From contig CACZSO010000041.1 in assembly GCA_902783795.1 (NCBI GenBank), positions 1-18,137 on the forward strand: a stretch of 18,137 nt of DNA, written 5' to 3'. The position numbers and the translations under genes were made by a program. This stretch comes from an uncultured Eubacteriales bacterium (GTDB lineage Bacteria > Bacillota > Clostridia > Lachnospirales > Lachnospiraceae). The first letter of the stretch is position 1, and each line of letters opens with the position of its first letter. Positions 7,927-15,022 of the stretch are shown here, piece by piece. Under the pieces are notes generated by a model, which was not told the DNA's origin, made no database searches, and worked only from the letters and a program-made list of their open reading frames with translations.

Positions 7927-8148
7927 AATCCCTCCTTCGGCATGGAGAAATAAGGTCCATGCCAGCCAGTTTTTTACTGCATTAAAGGCGGAACCATACA
8001 GGACAGCTTATCTTAAAAGGGCCGAATGACTGAGACTCCGGCCGCATTTCTGCCGTCACATATGATCCGTTTTTCTACGTAATATGGTCGACTTCGGCCG
8101 TCATCACTCAAAATAGTCACTTCCCTTCTTTTTGTAGATTTCCAGTGC
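7927..8148 (-). promoter_or_regulatory. Structured leader of mgtE with candidate attenuator
   Basis: About 220 nt lie between the predicted mgtE transcription start (near 8148) and its ATG. Minus-strand features in order: a purine-rich GAAGGGAAG (8128-8120); GGCCGAA (8099-8093); a bulged stem pairing CATAT (8086-8082 side) with ATATG (8063-8059 side); a hairpin GGCCG/CGGCC (8043-8039 with 8024-8020) followed by CTTTTAA (8019-8013), which looks like a weak terminator; and a perfect 7-bp hairpin GGCATGG/CCATGCC (7963-7957 with 7945-7939) just before the mgtE Shine-Dalgarno. GGCCGAA at 8099-8093 can instead pair with TTCGGCC (8026-8020) and would then break the terminator-like hairpin. I do not see the conserved M-box (ykoK) sequence blocks, so this would be a different Mg2+ or translation-linked leader if it is regulatory. 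Pairings are read from sequence; the mechanism is inferred. Confidence 0.5.
8013..8111 (-). CDS. Possible 32-codon leader peptide ORF upstream of mgtE
   Basis: A small frame starts at TTG 8111 and stops at TAA 8015-8013. GGGAAG (8125-8120) lies 8 nt before the TTG, an ordinary ribosome binding spacing. The product is basic, with SRPYYVEKRIICDGR in the middle and VIRPF at the end. Its stop falls inside the CTTTTAA tract after the GGCCG/CGGCC hairpin, so a ribosome on this frame would disrupt that hairpin. A stop-free run of this size can easily occur by chance, and the TTG start weakens the case. I recognise no homologue. Treat it as a hypothesis tied to the leader structure, not as an established gene. 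Confidence 0.25.
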   Translation of the reverse strand: MSDDGRSRPYYVEKRIICDGRNAAGVSVIRPF

Positions 8149-8154
8149 AGAAAT

Positions 8155-8183
8155 ATCATAACACTATCAGGCCGTGAATTCAA
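8155..8183 (-). promoter_or_regulatory. Sigma-A promoter of mgtE
   Basis: On the minus strand: -35 TTGAAT (8183-8178), a 17-nt spacer, and -10 TATGAT (8160-8155) preceded by TGT, making an extended -10. This is the best promoter in the window. Transcription would begin near 8148, about 220 nt before the mgtE start codon. Confidence 0.75.
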
Positions 8184-8235
8184 TCATTTCTCTCATGTTT
8201 TCTTACAAATGATGCTCATCTCTTTATTTACTAAT

Positions 8236-8264
8236 TTTCTTTTTTGTGATATCCTTTATATAAT
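8236..8264 (+). promoter_or_regulatory. Promoter of the moxR operon
   Basis: A perfect -10 TATAAT at 8259-8264 inside an AT-rich stretch, with only a weak -35 (TTTCTT, 8236-8241) 17 nt upstream. Initiation near 8271 leaves a leader of about 20 nt carrying AGAAAGG ahead of the moxR ATG. Divergent from the mgtE promoter. Confidence 0.6.
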
Positions 8265-8291
8265 ATTTTATGTCAGAAAGGTCGTTATTTT

Positions 8292-9230
8292 ATGCAGAAA
8301 ACATTTCAGGACATTAAGGACAATATTGCAAAAGTCATCATAGGAAAGGATGAGACCATCACTTTGATCTTATCCGGACTTTTGGCCGGCGGCCACATCC
8401 TGTTAGACGATGTGCCCGGCACCGGTAAGACCATGCTTTCCAAAGCATTGGCGAAATCCATCGATGCGGAATTTTCCCGTATCCAGTTTACGCCGGACCT
8501 GCTTCCCTCGGATGTTACAGGTCTTAACTATTTCCATCAGAAAGAGAATGACTTCGTCTTCAAACAGGGCCCTGTCTTCGCCAATGTACTGCTGGCCGAT
8601 GAGATCAACCGTGCCACGCCCAGAACACAGTCAGCCCTCTTAGAGTGTATGGAAGAAAAGCAGGTCACGGTGGACGGCGAGACCCGGCCTCTTTCCCTGC
8701 CCTTCTTTGTCATCGCCACCCAGAACCCGGTGGAGACCACCGGTACCTTCCCCCTTCCGGAAGCCCAGCTGGACCGTTTCCTGATGAAGCTTTCCATGGG
8801 TGAGCCCACGAAGGAAGAAGAACTGGCCATCCTGAACCGCTATATGAATGATACCCCCATCGCCACCCTGGAAAGCGTGGCATCCCGGGAGGATATCCTG
8901 AACTGCCAGGCAGACCTTAAGAACGTCTATGTGCATCCGGTGCTCTTAGACTACATGGTGGATATCTGCCAGACCACCAGGAAAACAGAAAGGATCGCCT
9001 CCGGCGTCAGCGCCAGAGGATCTTTGGCCCTTCTGCACGCAGCCGTTGCCTATGCTTATGTGGCCGGCCGTATGTATGTGGTCCCGGAAGATATCAAGGC
9101 TGTGGCTGTCCCTGTACTGGCCCACCGTCTGATCATGGACCGGGCTGCCAACACCCGGAATGCTGCTTCAGAAATGATCACCGGCATCCTGGAGAGCATC
9201 ACCGTTCCTACCGAAGAATGGAGCAGATGA
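8292..9230 (+). CDS. MoxR-family AAA+ ATPase
   Basis: 312 aa cytoplasmic AAA+ ATPase of the MoxR family, thought to act as a chaperone-like remodeller working with the neighbouring DUF58 protein. Walker A is VPGTGKT (41-47), Walker B VLLADEIN (99-106), sensor 1 lies in IATQNP (141-146), the AQLDRF motif (158-163) carries the likely arginine finger, and the C-terminal lid has GVSARGSL. Length and motif set are typical. The ATG at 8292 has AGAAAGG about 10 nt upstream. It is first in a plus-strand operon: the DUF58 gene starts 7 nt after its stop, and a DUF4129-like membrane protein overlaps that gene. This order is the widespread moxR-DUF58-membrane protein cluster, tied in various bacteria to envelope or stress functions. 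The substrate here is unknown. Confidence 0.94.
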   Translation: MQKTFQDIKDNIAKVIIGKDETITLILSGLLAGGHILLDDVPGTGKTMLSKALAKSIDAEFSRIQFTPDLLPSDVTGLNYFHQKENDFVFKQGPVFANVLLADEINRATPRTQSALLECMEEKQVTVDGETRPLSLPFFVIATQNPVETTGTFPLPEAQLDRFLMKLSMGEPTKEEELAILNRYMNDTPIATLESVASREDILNCQADLKNVYVHPVLLDYMVDICQTTRKTERIASGVSARGSLALLHAAVAYAYVAGRMYVVPEDIKAVAVPVLAHRLIMDRAANTRNAASEMITGILESITVPTEEWSR

Positions 9231-9237
9231 ATTTCTC

Positions 9238-10362
9238 ATGATTATCCTGATCTTACTGCTGGGTGCGGTGATCCTGTACTTCGCCGAAAAAAAGATCTAT
9301 GCGAAATTCTGGAATAAGGGGCTGGATATCAAAGTCGATTTCTCCGGACATTCGGAATTTGAAGGGGGGCACGGCGTGCTCACCGAGGTCCTGGAAAACC
9401 GGAGCTTCCTTCCGCTTCCCTTTGTTCATGCGAAATTCCATGTAGGCGCGGGACTGCTTTTCGAAGACAAGGAAAACATCGCCACCTCAGACGCGAACTA
9501 TAAAAACGATATATTCTCGATCCTGTTCTATCAGCGGATCACCAGGACACTGAAGTTTGACTGCGAAAAGCGGGGCTACTATAAGGTGGACCAGGCGGTC
9601 CTGGTGTCCACGGACCTTTTCTACCGGCTGCATCTTCTGGATACACGGCCGCTGAGTACGTATTTCTACGTCTATCCCCGGCAGATCGATGTGTCCCGCT
9701 TTGACCAGCCCTTAAGGAAAATGATCGGTGAGATGAACTCGCGGCAGTATCTGTACCCGGATCCCTTTGAATTCCGGGGCTTAAGGACCTACACTATCCA
9801 GGATCCCATGAACACCATCAACTGGAAGGCTTCGGCGAAGACCGGTGAGCTGATGGTGAACCAGTATGATTCCACCACGACTAAGAGGATCATGATCCTT
9901 TTGAACCTGGAAGATGAAGGCGCTGTCCGCTATGATTCGCTGCACGAAGAATCCATCCGGATCGCCTGCACATTGACCTCCCGGCTTCTTTCCGAAGGCT
10001 ATCCCATCGGGCTGGTCGTCAATGCCCGGGATGTGGAGACCGGTGAATTCATCAGTCCCTTAAATGCCTCCGGACCGGCCCAGTTAGAAGACCTGTACCG
10101 GATGCTGGCACGGGTCGATATGGTGAAGCCGAAAACGGATTTTGTGCCTTACATGAAGGAAATCCTGGAGGATCCGGATTTCAGGACCGCCGGATATGTA
10201 CTGATCTCTGTGAGTCAGAAAACGGACCTAAGAGAAGTTTATAAAGAACTTTCACGCGAAGCTGCAACCTTCTGGGTCTCTCCTCTGTTTTCTAATATGG
10301 AGGCCGTCGCAGAAGCGGACTCCGAGGATTTTATCAGATGGGAGGTAGAGGGATATGCGTAA
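9238..10362 (+). CDS. DUF58 domain protein
   Basis: 374 aa. The N-terminal 17 or so residues are one hydrophobic segment followed by EKK, a probable membrane anchor. A beta-rich middle part (about 28-150) is followed by the DUF58 signature: FEFRGLRTYTIQD (177-189), MNTINWKASAKTGEL (191-205), then VNQYD and a hydrophobic strand (IMILLNLE) that starts a von Willebrand A-like fold. DUF58 proteins almost always sit beside MoxR ATPases and are presumed partners; no biochemical activity can be assigned from sequence. The ATG at 9238 lies 7 nt after the moxR stop. The nearest GGAG is about 15 nt upstream inside moxR, so translation is probably coupled. Its last 8 bases overlap the next gene. Confidence 0.92.
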   Translation: MIILILLLGAVILYFAEKKIYAKFWNKGLDIKVDFSGHSEFEGGHGVLTEVLENRSFLPLPFVHAKFHVGAGLLFEDKENIATSDANYKNDIFSILFYQRITRTLKFDCEKRGYYKVDQAVLVSTDLFYRLHLLDTRPLSTYFYVYPRQIDVSRFDQPLRKMIGEMNSRQYLYPDPFEFRGLRTYTIQDPMNTINWKASAKTGELMVNQYDSTTTKRIMILLNLEDEGAVRYDSLHEESIRIACTLTSRLLSEGYPIGLVVNARDVETGEFISPLNASGPAQLEDLYRMLARVDMVKPKTDFVPYMKEILEDPDFRTAGYVLISVSQKTDLREVYKELSREAATFWVSPLFSNMEAVAEADSEDFIRWEVEGYA

Positions 10363-11602
10363 CCGAGAGAAAGTTGTATCGGTCTTAAGGCCTGTTTTAG
10401 GCGCGCTGGTGCTGGCTGCGGTCATGGCCATCCTCACCCTGGTGCTCTCAGCACTTCCGGATATCAGCTGGCCTTTCAGCCTGCTGTTTCTGACTTCGTT
10501 GTATGTGATGGTGCCATACCTGGTATCACTCTATGCCGTACGGCTGATCAAAAGCCTGCCGGTGTATATCCTGGTGGCTGCCCTGCCGGTGATCCTGATC
10601 CTTATTTTCCCCATTCCAGGTTATTTAAAGGCCGTTATGTTCATTGTTTCCGGTCTTTTAGCAGCCTTCCGGGCATCTGCCCGTATCAGGGAGGAAGAGG
10701 ATTTTACCCAGAGGCCGCACGCGGCATGGCTGGCCTTGTTTGTCGCTGCGTATCTGATCGGCGGAGGCTTTAAGAACAGCAGTCTCATGATGCAGATCTG
10801 TTATTACATGGCCTTTGCTTATGCGCTGCTGCTCATTATCTACATGAACTTCACCCGGCTGAATCAATATCTGGACTTCAATAAAGAAGTGGAGAGCATC
10901 CCTTATGACCAGATCAGCCGGACCAACTATGGAACATTGTCCATTTATCTTTTGCTGACGATCGCGCTTATGGTGGTCCTGCCTCTCATAGGCATCGATA
11001 AGCTTGCGGCGAATTTCGGCGCTGCCATGAAGGACCTCATTGCGAAGCTTTTCAACCGCGAGATCAATTACGCTCAGGAAATGGAAGAAGCTGCAACAAA
11101 AGAGACGATGTTCGCTATGGAGAGTCCGCTGGGTCAGCTGGGATCCGCCGAAGCGCCGCCCTGGCTTCGCACCATTTACAACATTCTTTCCTGGTTAGCC
11201 TCGATCCTGGTCTTCGGTGGTCTTCTGTTCGTCCTGGTAGCCTTTGCCATGAGGATGATGAAGGCCTTCTACCGTCCGGATAAGACCAGTCATGACCGGA
11301 ACGAATTCTTAAGGGATATCAAGGATGAAAAGAGTTTCATGGTCAACCGGCCTTCGCCGGTAAAAAAAATGCAGGAATGGCTGGACCGCTCCCCTAACGC
11401 CCAGGTGCGCAGGATCTATAAAAAGCAGGTCCTGAAACATGGGAAAGAAGCACCGGCGGCCTATATGACGCCGGAGGAAGCTGAAAACTTTGTGGGCTTC
11501 CCGAATAATAAAGAGCGGGACACACTGCACCAGATGTACGAAAAAGCCCGTTATTCCAAGGATGGCTGCACCCGGGAGGATGTAAGGCTTATCAAGGAAT
11601 AA
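10355..11602 (+). CDS. Multi-spanning membrane protein with DUF4129-like C-terminus
   Basis: 415 aa. About seven hydrophobic segments lie roughly at 12-34, 40-63, 68-87, 90-108, 123-138 and 145-165, then 194-214, followed by a soluble stretch and a final helix at 276-300. The cytoplasmic tail (about 345-402) has VRRIYKKQVLKHG, then TPEEAENF, and ends LHQMYEKARYS, which fits the DUF4129 pattern. In many MoxR/DUF58 operons the third protein is a TgpA-like transglutaminase carrying such a tail. Here the transglutaminase domain is absent: there is no room between the membrane segments for a Cys-His-Asp domain. The ATG at 10355 overlaps the DUF58 gene and has GGAGG (10341-10345) nine bases upstream. 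It is the last gene of the operon, followed by a strong terminator. Confidence 0.85.
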   Translation: MRNREKVVSVLRPVLGALVLAAVMAILTLVLSALPDISWPFSLLFLTSLYVMVPYLVSLYAVRLIKSLPVYILVAALPVILILIFPIPGYLKAVMFIVSGLLAAFRASARIREEEDFTQRPHAAWLALFVAAYLIGGGFKNSSLMMQICYYMAFAYALLLIIYMNFTRLNQYLDFNKEVESIPYDQISRTNYGTLSIYLLLTIALMVVLPLIGIDKLAANFGAAMKDLIAKLFNREINYAQEMEEAATKETMFAMESPLGQLGSAEAPPWLRTIYNILSWLASILVFGGLLFVLVAFAMRMMKAFYRPDKTSHDRNEFLRDIKDEKSFMVNRPSPVKKMQEWLDRSPNAQVRRIYKKQVLKHGKEAPAAYMTPEEAENFVGFPNNKERDTLHQMYEKARYSKDGCTREDVRLIKE

Positions 11603-11620
11603 ACGCTTAAAACAGCAAAA

Positions 11621-11660
11621 AAACAGCGGAGAAGGGATCTATATCACCTCTCCGCTGTTT
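11621..11660. terminator. Bidirectional terminator after the moxR operon
   Basis: A 12-bp stem, AAACAGCGGAGA / TCTCCGCTGTTT, with a 16-nt loop. The plus strand ends in TTTTTTATTT and the minus strand continues TTTTTTTGCTG, so it can end both the moxR operon and the convergent amidase operon. The rest of the 150-nt gap (11661-11752) holds no ORF or other structure that I can support. Confidence 0.9.
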
Positions 11661-11752
11661 TTTATTTGTATCTGTCTGGAACGCTCCCTCATCAGCCGGC
11701 TTTTCCCGAAGAAGATGCCTGAAGGGATGGGGCCTGAATAGTAAAATATTTT

Positions 11753-12409
11753 TTATAATGTGCTGATCAGCTGCCGGTATCGCTCATTATCCGCTTCCCG
11801 GTCCTGTTTCGACGCACCGAAGAACCGGATGATGTCTGTCTTAGTCCTTTCGATGGCATAATGCTCTTCGTATTCCAGGGCGATGGTACTGAAGGCCAGA
11901 TATTCATGGACGGTCTCCACATAGACTTCCAGCCAGGCCACCGGCACCTCATTCACGGTAATATTGATCACATAGACATGCAGATGGACTTTAAACTGAT
12001 CCGGTGACAGCATGACCGCTTCCCTGAAGCGCACATCCTTATTCTTCCGCCAGGCTTCATAATCCGCATCATCGGCGGAGACCGGCGGATGGTCCGGCTC
12101 AGGGATCGCCGCCGTCTTCAATATCTCCGGGGCGTCCCGCTCCACTAAATGAGCCTTCACGCCCATGTACGCCTTTTTATAACGTTCATCCGTCTTTTCC
12201 AGTTCTTTTACATGATAGGTGGTCTCAATATAGCCCCGGAGTTCGGCAGGGGTATGGGAAATCAATGTCAATGCCTGCTCTTTCTTCTCCCGCCTTTTTT
12301 CTTTACTCCTAAGCTGCTTTCCGTACCGCCCGTCCATATCCTGGGTCAGGGGCGAAAGGCCCATCACATTCACAGAAGCCCGGCGTTTTTTCTTCTTGAA
12401 CAATCCCAT
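11753..12409 (-). CDS. Hypothetical protein, 218 aa
   Basis: I do not recognise a family. The N-terminus is very basic (MGLFKKKKRRAS) and residues about 30-46 are a charged Lys/Arg/Glu helix. The middle is hydrophilic. Residues about 135-185 alternate hydrophobic and polar residues (HLHVYVINITV, then WLEVYVET) like paired beta-strands. There is no signal peptide and no membrane segment, so it is probably cytoplasmic or nucleic acid/membrane-surface associated. The ATG at 12409 lies 3 nt after the amidase stop, with GGAAGG (12421-12416) spanning the end of that gene, so translation is coupled to the amidase. It is the last gene before the shared terminator. The tight junction makes expression likely; its role is unknown. 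Confidence 0.75.
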   Translation of the reverse strand: MGLFKKKKRRASVNVMGLSPLTQDMDGRYGKQLRSKEKRREKKEQALTLISHTPAELRGYIETTYHVKELEKTDERYKKAYMGVKAHLVERDAPEILKTAAIPEPDHPPVSADDADYEAWRKNKDVRFREAVMLSPDQFKVHLHVYVINITVNEVPVAWLEVYVETVHEYLAFSTIALEYEEHYAIERTKTDIIRFFGASKQDREADNERYRQLISTL

Positions 12410-12412
12410 GGC

Positions 12413-14026
12413 TTACCTTCCGAAAAACGCATCGATGCCGTTGGCCATGCCTTCTGCCAGCAGATTCTGATAACCGTCATCGCAAAGTTTCCGGTCTTCG
12501 TCCGGATTAGACATGAAGCCCATCTCCACCAGGGCTACCGGTACTTTACACCAGTTGATGCCTGTCATCTGGTCACCATCTATGATGCCCCGGTTCTGGG
12601 CTCCGGTCGCGGCACACAGCCGTTCATTGATGAGCTGGGCAAACCGCTGGCTCTGGCCTATCACATCCTGAGGCATGTAGGGATTCGCTGCCGTAGGCGC
12701 ATAGCTGAGGACGCCGGTCACAGAGGAATTATCCAGTGAATTGCAATGGATACGGATGAAGCAGCTGGCACCCGAATCATTGGCGACTAAGGCTCTTTCC
12801 ATATTACTGTAAGGACAGTCATTATTGGCCCGGATCATGATCACGGTATAACCACGGTTTATAAGCGCCTGCTCTAACTTCAGCGCTACCTGGAGGTTCA
12901 CCACATATTCCGCCATCCCGGTCACACAGCCGGCCGTGCCCGTGGTGAGTTTGGCCTTTGTCTGTGAGGCCCCGGGTCCGATGGGCTCCTGATCACTCAT
13001 GCCATGCTGCTGATGGCCCGCATCGATACACACACTGAGACCGTTAGAGCCTTGGGTGACACGCTGGGGGATGCCCGATGTATTGACCGGAGCTAAAGTA
13101 GGTGCCTGTGTCGGTTCTGCTGAGGAAGCTGGCGGGACTGATTCTGAATCAGGTTTTGACTGATCTTCAGGCTCAGTTTCTGTATCGGAAGCATCCTCGC
13201 TCCCACTCTCATCTGCCGATGTGCTTTCATTCTCCTGCCGTTCTACCCGGACTGCTCCCGCCAGGAACCAGTCTTTCTCCACGACAGACTTATGCACATA
13301 CCCTTCCTGATTTCCGGAGTAGCGGATCTTGTAGAAGTCTTCCTCTTCCCCCCGGATATCGAAGATGGCGCCGTTCCTGGCGGCTCCCAGGACTTCAGCA
13401 TCCAGATCCGGTGCCGAACGTACATTGACGATGTCATTCTTTACCCGGACTCTTTCCTTCATCTGCTCCATGGCCAGGGCATAGCCTTCTTCACCGGTGG
13501 CCGCAAATTCTTTGGAAACATAGCCTTCCAGTGTACCGGAGACGATGTGGAGCCAACCCTCGGTATCTTCATCCAGTACTTCACCGCCGCCATTTTTCGA
13601 AATACCGCCGATCAGTGCCCCGTTGGGAGTTTCCCTGACATTTAAAGACTCTGCCAGGACCACGAACACATTCGGGTAGTTTCTGGAAAGGGAGGCTTCT
13701 TTTGCTTCCCGGTTTTCATCCTCCGAAGTCGGGGGTGTTTCTGTGGGTTCATCTGATTCTGATGAAGAATTATCATCGGACTCTGCAGATTCTCCCGTCT
13801 GTTCCTCACTGGATGGACCCTCTTCCGAGGAACTGCTTTCCTCCGGTGTGGAAGGGATCTCTTCTGTGGATTCTTCTTCTGATGAAATCTCCTGGGAAGG
13901 AGCAGAACTCGACTCTTCCTGTGAAGCAGGACTTTCCGATGTTCCCGTATTCCCTCCTGCACATCCTGTCATCGCTGCTGTGAAAAGCATAAGCGCTATG
14001 AGAAACAGTGCTGTCAGTTTTTTCAT
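12413..14026 (-). CDS. Lipoprotein N-acetylmuramoyl-L-alanine amidase with two SH3b domains
   Basis: 537 aa from ATG 14026. Zinc amidase cutting the bond between MurNAc and the stem peptide, probably tethered to the outer membrane face. A lipoprotein-type signal ends MTG-Cys22 (Met at -3 is less usual than Leu). Then come an acidic Ser/Glu/Pro stalk (about 25-110), two SH3b repeats (about 118-176 and 192-250) with LNVRETP and VNVRSAP, a second acidic stalk (265-305), and the Amidase_3 domain (about 330-537). Zinc ligands and catalytic residue: His337 (DAGH), Glu373 (GMAEYVVNLQ), His427 (RIHCNS) and Glu501 (VEMGFMSNPDED). An in-frame TTG at 14038 would add four residues. The start has no ordinary Shine-Dalgarno: the strong AAAAGGAGG (14076-14068) lies beyond a perfect hairpin. 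It follows nudC on the same strand and is coupled to the 218-aa gene. Confidence 0.93.
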   Translation of the reverse strand: MKKLTALFLIALMLFTAAMTGCAGGNTGTSESPASQEESSSAPSQEISSEEESTEEIPSTPEESSSSEEGPSSEEQTGESAESDDNSSSESDEPTETPPTSEDENREAKEASLSRNYPNVFVVLAESLNVRETPNGALIGGISKNGGGEVLDEDTEGWLHIVSGTLEGYVSKEFAATGEEGYALAMEQMKERVRVKNDIVNVRSAPDLDAEVLGAARNGAIFDIRGEEEDFYKIRYSGNQEGYVHKSVVEKDWFLAGAVRVERQENESTSADESGSEDASDTETEPEDQSKPDSESVPPASSAEPTQAPTLAPVNTSGIPQRVTQGSNGLSVCIDAGHQQHGMSDQEPIGPGASQTKAKLTTGTAGCVTGMAEYVVNLQVALKLEQALINRGYTVIMIRANNDCPYSNMERALVANDSGASCFIRIHCNSLDNSSVTGVLSYAPTAANPYMPQDVIGQSQRFAQLINERLCAATGAQNRGIIDGDQMTGINWCKVPVALVEMGFMSNPDEDRKLCDDGYQNLLAEGMANGIDAFFGR

Positions 14027-14038
14027 TGGTCTAAACAA

Positions 14039-14063
14039 AGCTTCTTTTACAGGTTAAGAAGCT
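14039..14063 (-). promoter_or_regulatory. Hairpin between Shine-Dalgarno and amidase start codon
   Basis: Perfect 8-bp stem AGCTTCTT/AAGAAGCT with a 9-nt loop in the nudC-amidase gap. Upstream, four bases away, is AAAAGGAGG (14076-14068); downstream are TTG (14038) and ATG (14026). It is followed by only TTTGTTT, so it could be a weak terminator. It could also fold out so that the Shine-Dalgarno lies about 16 nt from the ATG or 4 nt from the TTG. Confidence 0.6.
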
Positions 14064-14085
14064 CCATCCTCCTTTTATGCTGTAT

Positions 14086-14982
14086 TTATATTTGTCCCGT
14101 CCTGAAGGCTTCCATGATGGCACTGGTCAGGCTGATATCGAAAGACCGGTCAGGTAATTCTTCCGGCCTTACAAATACCGCCTGTGACAATTCATCCTCC
14201 TGCAGGCGTATCTGGTCACTGCCTGAAAGATCACAGACATAGCCTACTAAAAATGAGGAGGAGAATGCCCAGGGCTGGCTGCCCCAGTAACGGATATTCT
14301 TCACTTTAAGTCCTACTTCTTCAAACACTTCCCGCTCTACACACATTTCGCCGGATTCGCCGATCTCTATATAGCCGGCCACCAGGGCATAGTGGACGCC
14401 GGGACGCCGGGCTTCTCTCCGGCGGGCGGTCGGATCATTGGGATCCGATACGTGGTTCGGATTATACTGTGTCACTAAAAGCCGGTTCTTTTCCCGGTCC
14501 ACCACCCCGATGATCACACTGGGGCTGATGCGGGGATAGACCATGTTATGGCAGGCCGGACACATAAGCATCCGCTCTTTTTCACTGCGGATCATAGGCT
14601 GTCCGCAGCGGCCGCAGAATTTATTATTCCGGTACCAGTTAAAAAGATGGGAGGCTGTGGCTGCCGCATAGGAAAGATACAGAGGCCGCGCTGTACGCAG
14701 CATCATAGGCGGCATGAACATCCATCCTTCCGCCGGCTCTTTTTCCATGCTCTCCGGCACGGTAAAGAACCGGGTCTCGTCAATGCTAAAGAGGAAGTAA
14801 TATTCAGTATCTTCCCTGAGGCCCAGTACTTCTTCTGCTTCTTTTCTGGTGGGAAGCCTTAAGGCTTCTTCGTTCTTCACCAGCACATTATTCCGCTGAT
14901 AGATAAGGACGATGTCCTCTTCTTTCGCCTTGTAAGGTGCATATTCAAGATGGTATTTATGCGGGGCAATATCCTGGATCAT
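14086..14982 (-). CDS. nudC: NADH pyrophosphatase, NudC type (Nudix hydrolase)
   Basis: 298 aa. Hydrolyses NAD(H) to NMN(H) and AMP; NudC of E. coli also removes NAD caps from RNA 5' ends. The N-terminal domain (1-115) is followed by a four-cysteine zinc ribbon (Cys123, Cys126, Cys141, Cys144). The Nudix fold comes next, with a complete box GYIEIGESGEMCVEREVFEE-VGL (203-225) matching GX5EX7REUXEEXGU. The family's NADH signature SQPWPFPxS follows as SQPWAFSSS (235-243), with two substitutions that could shift substrate preference. An insert (about 174-196) holds several Asp/Pro and Arg residues before the box. The ATG at 14982 has AGGGAA shortly upstream. It lies 40 nt after the acetyltransferase gene on the same strand, so it is probably in that operon. 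Confidence 0.92.
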   Translation of the reverse strand: MIQDIAPHKYHLEYAPYKAKEEDIVLIYQRNNVLVKNEEALRLPTRKEAEEVLGLREDTEYYFLFSIDETRFFTVPESMEKEPAEGWMFMPPMMLRTARPLYLSYAAATASHLFNWYRNNKFCGRCGQPMIRSEKERMLMCPACHNMVYPRISPSVIIGVVDREKNRLLVTQYNPNHVSDPNDPTARRREARRPGVHYALVAGYIEIGESGEMCVEREVFEEVGLKVKNIRYWGSQPWAFSSSFLVGYVCDLSGSDQIRLQEDELSQAVFVRPEELPDRSFDISLTSAIMEAFRTGQI

Positions 14983-15022
14983 AATTATTCCCTGTTCTTT
15001 CTAAATAAATCTTTCCGGCTTC

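Noticed and set aside
7927..8148. M-box (ykoK) magnesium riboswitch upstream of mgtE
   Set aside because: The conserved M-box blocks, such as the GUUAGGUGAGGCUCC-like segment, are not visible, so I describe the leader as structured but unclassified.
12149..12739. 196-aa plus-strand frame spanning the junction of the 218-aa gene and the amidase gene
   Set aside because: It crosses two coupled minus-strand genes, has no ribosome binding site and matches no family I recognise.
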